This document shows positions 53,073 through 55,376 of a stretch of DNA of 55,376 bases, in pieces. Source of the stretch: Herpetosiphonaceae bacterium (GTDB lineage: Bacteria; Chloroflexota; Chloroflexia; Chloroflexales; Kallotenuaceae); contig JACDGP010000019.1 of NCBI GenBank assembly GCA_013821605.1, forward strand, positions 1 through 55,376, read 5' to 3'. A program made the position numbers and the translations under genes. The number at the start of each line of letters is the position of its first letter. Position 1 is the first letter of the stretch. The notes under the pieces are model-generated. The model was not told the DNA's origin, ran no database searches, and saw only the letters and a program-made list of their open reading frames with translations.

Positions 53073-53348
53073 ATGTTCACGATCATTAGCTACGACATCG
53101 TCCAAACCAAACGCCGGACCAGAGTGTTCAAGCTCCTCAAAGGCTATGGCACCCATGTTCAGTACAGCGTCTTCGAATGCTACCTGAACCCCAAACAACT
53201 GGCGGCGGTCGAAGAAGGGCTTCGCAAGCTGATCGACCTCCAGACCGATAGCATCCGCCTGTACCTGCTCGACATCACGGCCGTGCAGCGCATCCAAGTG
53301 CTCGGCATCGGTCAGGTGAGCGACGATCCCGTCTATTTCCACACCTGA
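53073..53348 (+). CDS. cas2: CRISPR-associated protein Cas2
   Basis: 91 residues, the usual size. The ferredoxin-fold start MFTIISYDIVQTKRRTRVFK with Asp8, then GYGTHVQYSVFECYLNP and IRLYLLDITAVQRIQVLGIG, are typical. Cas2 holds two Cas1 dimers together in the integration complex. ATG 53073 has GAGGGCCGC upstream and lies 11 bases after cas1. The 3-prime end overlaps by 16 bases with the end of a convergent WYL-like gene. Confidence 0.97.
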   Translation: MFTIISYDIVQTKRRTRVFKLLKGYGTHVQYSVFECYLNPKQLAAVEEGLRKLIDLQTDSIRLYLLDITAVQRIQVLGIGQVSDDPVYFHT

Positions 53349-54208
53349 TTCCCAAACGCCGTCGCGCGGGCCGTCTTCCTGGCCCGTCGCGCCGGCTTCC
53401 CCACCAGTGCCACCTGCTGTATCCGGTCCACCCGAAAGGTGCGCTCGGCCTGCCGTAACGCCAACCACCATCATCCGGTGCCGTCTGTCCCTGCGCGCTA
53501 CACTCAGGGTCCTGTTGGACACGTACACAACACGCACCGCTCGTTCCCGGCTCCCGCTGCCAAACGATCAGGCCCAGCCATGTAAGGGGACCTGCCAGCG
53601 CCGCTTGCCAGATCGCTGCAGCTCGCCGTGGCTGCCAGGGCAGGCGTTGTACCTGCCTGAAGCCATGCGTATGGGCATCGGCCAGCGGTCCCAAGCTCGC
53701 CGCGAGCTGCTGATAGAGGGTGGTTGGCTTGAGCCACGCACCGGTCGGCACGGTCGCCACCCACTGGCAGAGCCGCCGCCGTAAGAGCGGCCAGTCAATG
53801 CCGCGCCAGTCGGGCAGCAACGGCATCAGCGGTCCGCCATTCGCGCGCAATGGCAAGGGCTGCTCAGCGCACGCCAGCAACATCGTCGTCGCCAGCCGTA
53901 GCACCGGCACCGGCGCAGCTCCCTGTCGCTGATCACTATGGGGCAAGCACCGCGGCTGAGGCAACCAACGCCGTACCTCCGGGGCTAGCAGATAATGCGC
54001 CGGGTGGCGCGGCGTCGCCGGACGCGGCAAGAGCCAGCCCAAGAGCACCAATCGCTCACTCACTGACTGCGGACGGGGTGCCCGCTCCATCTGGCGCCAG
54101 GAGCGCACCGCGCCATAGCCTGCCTGCAGGGCCGCTGGGTGATGCCACCATGCTGCGTTCGGAGCGTGTGCAATGCAGCCTGGCACGCATAGCTGCCCAT
54201 CGATTCAT
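53333..54208 (-). pseudogene. WYL-like protein, interrupted by a one-base frameshift, convergent with cas2
   Basis: Most of the frame reads VSERLVLLGWLLPRPATPRH, EVRRWLPQPRC and RGIDWPLLRRRLCQWVATVP, resembling helicase-associated/WYL regulator proteins. Near 53472 the frame must change by one base. The last part then reads WWLALRQAERTFRVDRIQQV and ALVGKPARRARKTARAT, ending at TAG 53333-53335; this LRQAERTFRVDRI block is typical of WYL domains. Adding one T after GATGAT restores a continuous gene. The 5-prime end may also be shifted: ATG 54208 has a fine AGGAG site but is one base out of frame with the main part, which as written starts at GTG 54186. WYL proteins often control CRISPR-Cas genes. 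It is either a decayed gene or carries sequence errors. Confidence 0.55.
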
Positions 54209-54367
54209 GATTGACTCCTGACCATTGACCTGCTAAAGTAGATCTATGTGGAGAAGCACAGGCACTTTCGGTCACATACGCAAGGTCTGGCACACTAAAG
54301 TAGTAAATGGTATAACGGGTTTAGAGCATGGGCATCACTAATTTCTGCTATGGTGTCATGCGACAGA
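54209..54367 (+). promoter_or_regulatory. CRISPR leader with probable promoter and direct repeat
   Basis: A+T-richer segment upstream of the first repeat. It has an extended -10 motif TGGTATAAC (TATAAC at 54311-54316); the region about 17-18 bases upstream, CTGGCAC, is a weak -35. The start of transcription would be near 54323, about 45 bases before the first repeat. The 9-base CTAAAGTAG occurs twice, at 54233-54241 and 54295-54303, 62 bases apart, and might be a binding site for a regulator or for the integration complex. Orientation agrees with repeats that end in GAAAC. Confidence 0.55.
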
Positions 54368-55376
54368 GTTAGGATCGGTGCCCCGTGGGGAAGGGGTTTG
54401 AAACTTCCCATCAAGCGTTACTGCAATGGGATTCGGGTTGTTAGGATCGGTGCCCCGTGGGGAAGGGGTTTGAAACCGCACGCTGTATCGCTCTTAGTAG
54501 CCAACCCGGTCAAGTGTTAGGATCGGTGCCCCGTGGGGAAGGGGTTTGAAACTTGCTCACCGAAGTGAGCCTCTGGTACCTTGTGGGCGGTTAGGATCGG
54601 TGCCCCGTGGGGAAGGGGTTTGAAACTCAGTTCAGCAGTAAACTGCTGTTCTGATGAGAAATCAAGTTAGGATCGGTGCCCCGTGGGGAAGGGGTTTGAA
54701 ACGATTGCAGTACAGGGTGTAAACCCGCATGCATTCCTGTTAGGATCGGTGCCCCGTGGGGAAGGGGTTTGAAACTCATACTGTCCTTTCGACAGTAGAT
54801 TAAGCTTCCAAGTGTTAGGATCGGTGCCCCGTGGGGAAGGGGTTTGAAACTCCGGGCTAACACCCAGGACGCTTGCTGCCTTGCAAGTTAGGATCGGTGC
54901 CCCGTGGGGAAGGGGTTTGAAACACCGCCCGGCCGTTGGGTAGGATACTGTTCCTGGAGTGTTAGGATCGGTGCCCCGTGGGGAAGGGGTTTGAAACCTG
55001 CCTTCGATGGGTTTGAGATCTCCGCCCCGAAGAGGTTAGGATCGGTGCCCCGTGGGGAAGGGGTTTGAAACATAAACTCGATAACCTACCGCCGATGAAG
55101 CGCCACAGGTTAGGATCGGTGCCCCGTGGGGAAGGGGTTTGAAACCTGAACATCCATATTCTTCTTGCACTTATAGCAAACCGGTTAGGATCGGTGCCCC
55201 GTGGGGAAGGGGTTTGAAACATCGTCCGATGCGCCTGCGGGTACCCCAGCTACTCCCGTTAGGATCGGTGCCCCGTGGGGAAGGGGTTTGAAACGAACTA
55301 TTTGCTGCCCATAAGAACAGCTACAAACAGGGTTAGGATCGGTGCCCCGTGGGGAAGGGGTTTGAAACTTGGACTG
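54368..55376 (+). CRISPR. CRISPR array: 14 identical 37-base repeats, 13 full spacers, continues past the window
   Basis: Repeats begin GTTAGGATCGGTGCCC and end GGGGTTTGAAAC, with an internal CCCCGTGGGG palindrome. Starts: 54368, 54440, 54516, 54590, 54666, 54739, 54814, 54887, 54961, 55035, 55109, 55184, 55258, 55332. All repeats look identical, so this is the young, leader-proximal side. Spacers are 35-39 bases (35, 39, 37, 39, 36, 38, 36, 37, 37, 37, 38, 37, 37), all different; the 14th is cut at 8 bases. The GAAAC end and length fit type III (or I) repeats. With transcription rightward the newest spacers are at the left. Frames read on the minus strand through the array are artefacts of the repeat. 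Confidence 0.99.

Noticed and set aside
48743-53348. Group II intron or retron in place of a CRISPR RT
   Set aside because: No intron domain V/VI-like RNA, no maturase/endonuclease domain and no msr-msd next to the RT were seen; direct linkage to cas1-cas2 is the better explanation.
52911-53537. 208-codon leftward frame opposite cas1 end and cas2
   Set aside because: Antisense to cas1-cas2; the true convergent gene uses a different frame ending at 53333.
54627-55222. Leftward frames in the array that repeat FKPLPHGAPILT or FQTPSPRGTDPN
   Set aside because: They are the CRISPR repeat translated backwards; no ribosome site or separate function.
54368-55376. Interference genes (cas10, csm/cmr, cas3, cas9) of this CRISPR system
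   Set aside because: None of the window genes match such families; they may lie beyond the right edge or in trans.
1-55376. tRNA or rRNA genes
   Set aside because: Looked for cloverleaf-like patterns with GGTTCGAATCC-type arms; none convincing.

Overview
The window looks like a chromosome segment of a Chloroflexota bacterium, probably class Chloroflexia. The reasons are family content and style: long runs of eukaryote-type Ser/Thr kinases with N-terminal zinc ribbons and Thr/Pro-rich linkers, an FHA-ABC transporter, TPR-CHAT proteins, a short archaeal-type ProRS behind a T-box, and a CRISPR locus with a reverse transcriptase. This is inferred from protein families; no rRNA or other taxonomic marker is present.

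Layout. 1-4.4 kb is housekeeping: a partial AI-2E-family permease, msrA, proS with a complete T-box leader (promoter, CCC specifier, terminator), a deazaflavin-type oxidoreductase, and a patch of decayed sequence including an internally deleted aminoglycoside-phosphotransferase-like remnant. 4.5-37.9 kb is a signalling island: six Ser/Thr kinases, one PP2C phosphatase, four proteins with FHA domains, two VWA proteins, an M23 peptidase-propeller protein, a HerA-type ATPase, and a small secreted-nuclease/zinc-ribbon pair that looks like a toxin and its partner. Most of these proteins carry a short double-CxxC zinc ribbon. From 32.8 down to 12.8 kb all genes read leftward with small gaps or overlaps, so much of the island is probably co-transcribed, with one 300-base break at 22.7-23.0 kb. 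Two adjacent kinases have complete ABC-type solute-binding proteins (families 5 and 1) as extracellular sensor domains.

38.1-48.5 kb holds two CHAT modules. Each has a CHAT-domain protein (TPR-CHAT; CHAT plus membrane helices) close to a leftward pair of sigma-factor-like gene and downstream zinc-finger anti-sigma-like gene. A 54-residue secreted peptide ending in five glycines is divergent from the TPR-CHAT gene.

48.7-55.4 kb is the most unusual part: a rightward operon of a small membrane protein, a stand-alone RNase HI, an SPFH/band-7 coiled-coil protein, a reverse transcriptase with a large insertion between RT3 and RT4, cas1 and cas2. A convergent, frameshifted WYL-like gene, a leader with a likely promoter, and a CRISPR array of at least 14 repeats follow. 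No interference genes are in the window. I read this as an RNA-capable spacer-acquisition module with two accessory proteins (RNase HI and SPFH) not usually listed as part of such systems. Several genes need single-base frame corrections (15.15, 53.47 and possibly 54.19 kb); these could be true decay or sequence errors.
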